Shown: piece after piece, positions 63,828 through 64,000 of the stretch
Layout of the letters: each line of letters begins with the position of its first letter
Numbering within the stretch: the stretch's first letter is position 1
Assembly (NCBI RefSeq): GCF_014647215.1
Contig: NZ_BMOT01000007.1
Span: 124,001-188,000 of the forward strand
DNA length: 64,000 bases
Source of the DNA: Shewanella aestuarii
GTDB taxonomy: Bacteria > Pseudomonadota > Gammaproteobacteria > Enterobacterales > Shewanellaceae
Direction of reading: 5' to 3'
Notes under the pieces: model-generated
Told to the model about the DNA's origin: nothing
The model's input: the letters and a program-made list of their open reading frames with translations, nothing else
Databases searched by the model: none
Made by a program: the position numbers and the translations under genes

Positions 63828-64000
63828 AACCACTCCGTCATTTCGTTGGTCTTTTGTCTTCTAGGCGTCATATTGTTGGTTTAATACCGCATTTAGGCGC
63901 TTATCGCCGACAAATTGATACTCGATTTGAATTTATAATAACCTAAAAATAGCCTAGTAGAATAACAAATGAATCAAATAGCAGGAACAATAGGACGCTG
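63828..64000 (+). promoter_or_regulatory. Promoter region and possible start of the next gene
   Basis: A TATAAT hexamer lies at 63934-63939. An ATG at 63969 begins an open frame (MNQIAGTIGR) that runs off the window, 30 bases after the hexamer. No clear ribosome binding site is seen, so the gene is only possible. It would be divergent from the Lrp/AsnC gene. Confidence 0.3.

Overview
The window looks like chromosomal DNA of a marine gammaproteobacterium, most likely Shewanella. The reasons are the moderately AT-rich sequence, the OmpR-EnvZ / GreB / Tex / BioH-ComF-NfuA backbone, a menD-menH-menC-menE operon, many chemoreceptor and signalling genes, and Shewanella-type S9 and M14 peptidases. 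The species is not determined here. Coding density is high. No rRNA, tRNA, CRISPR array, complete insertion sequence or prophage was recognised.

Layout. 1-4.6 kb: the cut start of a chemoreceptor, a MarR regulator, and an isoaspartyl-dipeptidase/YfcC-carrier operon. 4.7-6.5 kb: a small unknown protein and two tandem PepSY membrane proteins. 6.8-12 kb: copper/silver RND efflux genes (a metal-ligand-rich small protein, CusB with two extra metal-binding modules, CusA), then a convergent TerC protein. 13.4-21.4 kb: an S9 peptidase, a LysR/alkylsulfatase pair and a LysR/TDT-exporter pair. 21.6-23.5 kb: an orphan periplasmic binding protein and a gene-free stretch full of inverted repeats.

23.9-29.1 kb is the most interesting part. 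It is a compact six-gene operon: a TlpA-like thioredoxin, a DUF4266 mini-lipoprotein ending in GGGCGCN, a DUF3570 outer-membrane barrel carrying an ApbE-type flavinylation-like motif (DSLTGAS), an unusual ApbE-like FMN transferase, and a QseB/QseC-like two-component system. It is preceded by a perfect CTTAAG-N5-CTTAAG box exactly 10 bp upstream of a -10 hexamer. The same arrangement, with one mismatch, precedes eptA at 40.2 kb.

29.4-52.2 kb follows the Escherichia coli order envZ-ompR-greB-tex-...-bioH-gntX-nfuA, interrupted by accessory genes: a hemerythrin-PAS-GGDEF-EAL protein beside a cytochrome b561, an envelope-modification block (eptA, a two-component system, an LTA-synthase-like enzyme) and an M14 carboxypeptidase. 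52.3-56.6 kb has a lone pilin-like protein, a Fur-box-preceded PepSY protein and a chemoreceptor. 56.7-61.8 kb is the menaquinone operon. The window ends with an HDOD protein and an Lrp/AsnC regulator whose sensor domain carries a CPRC motif.
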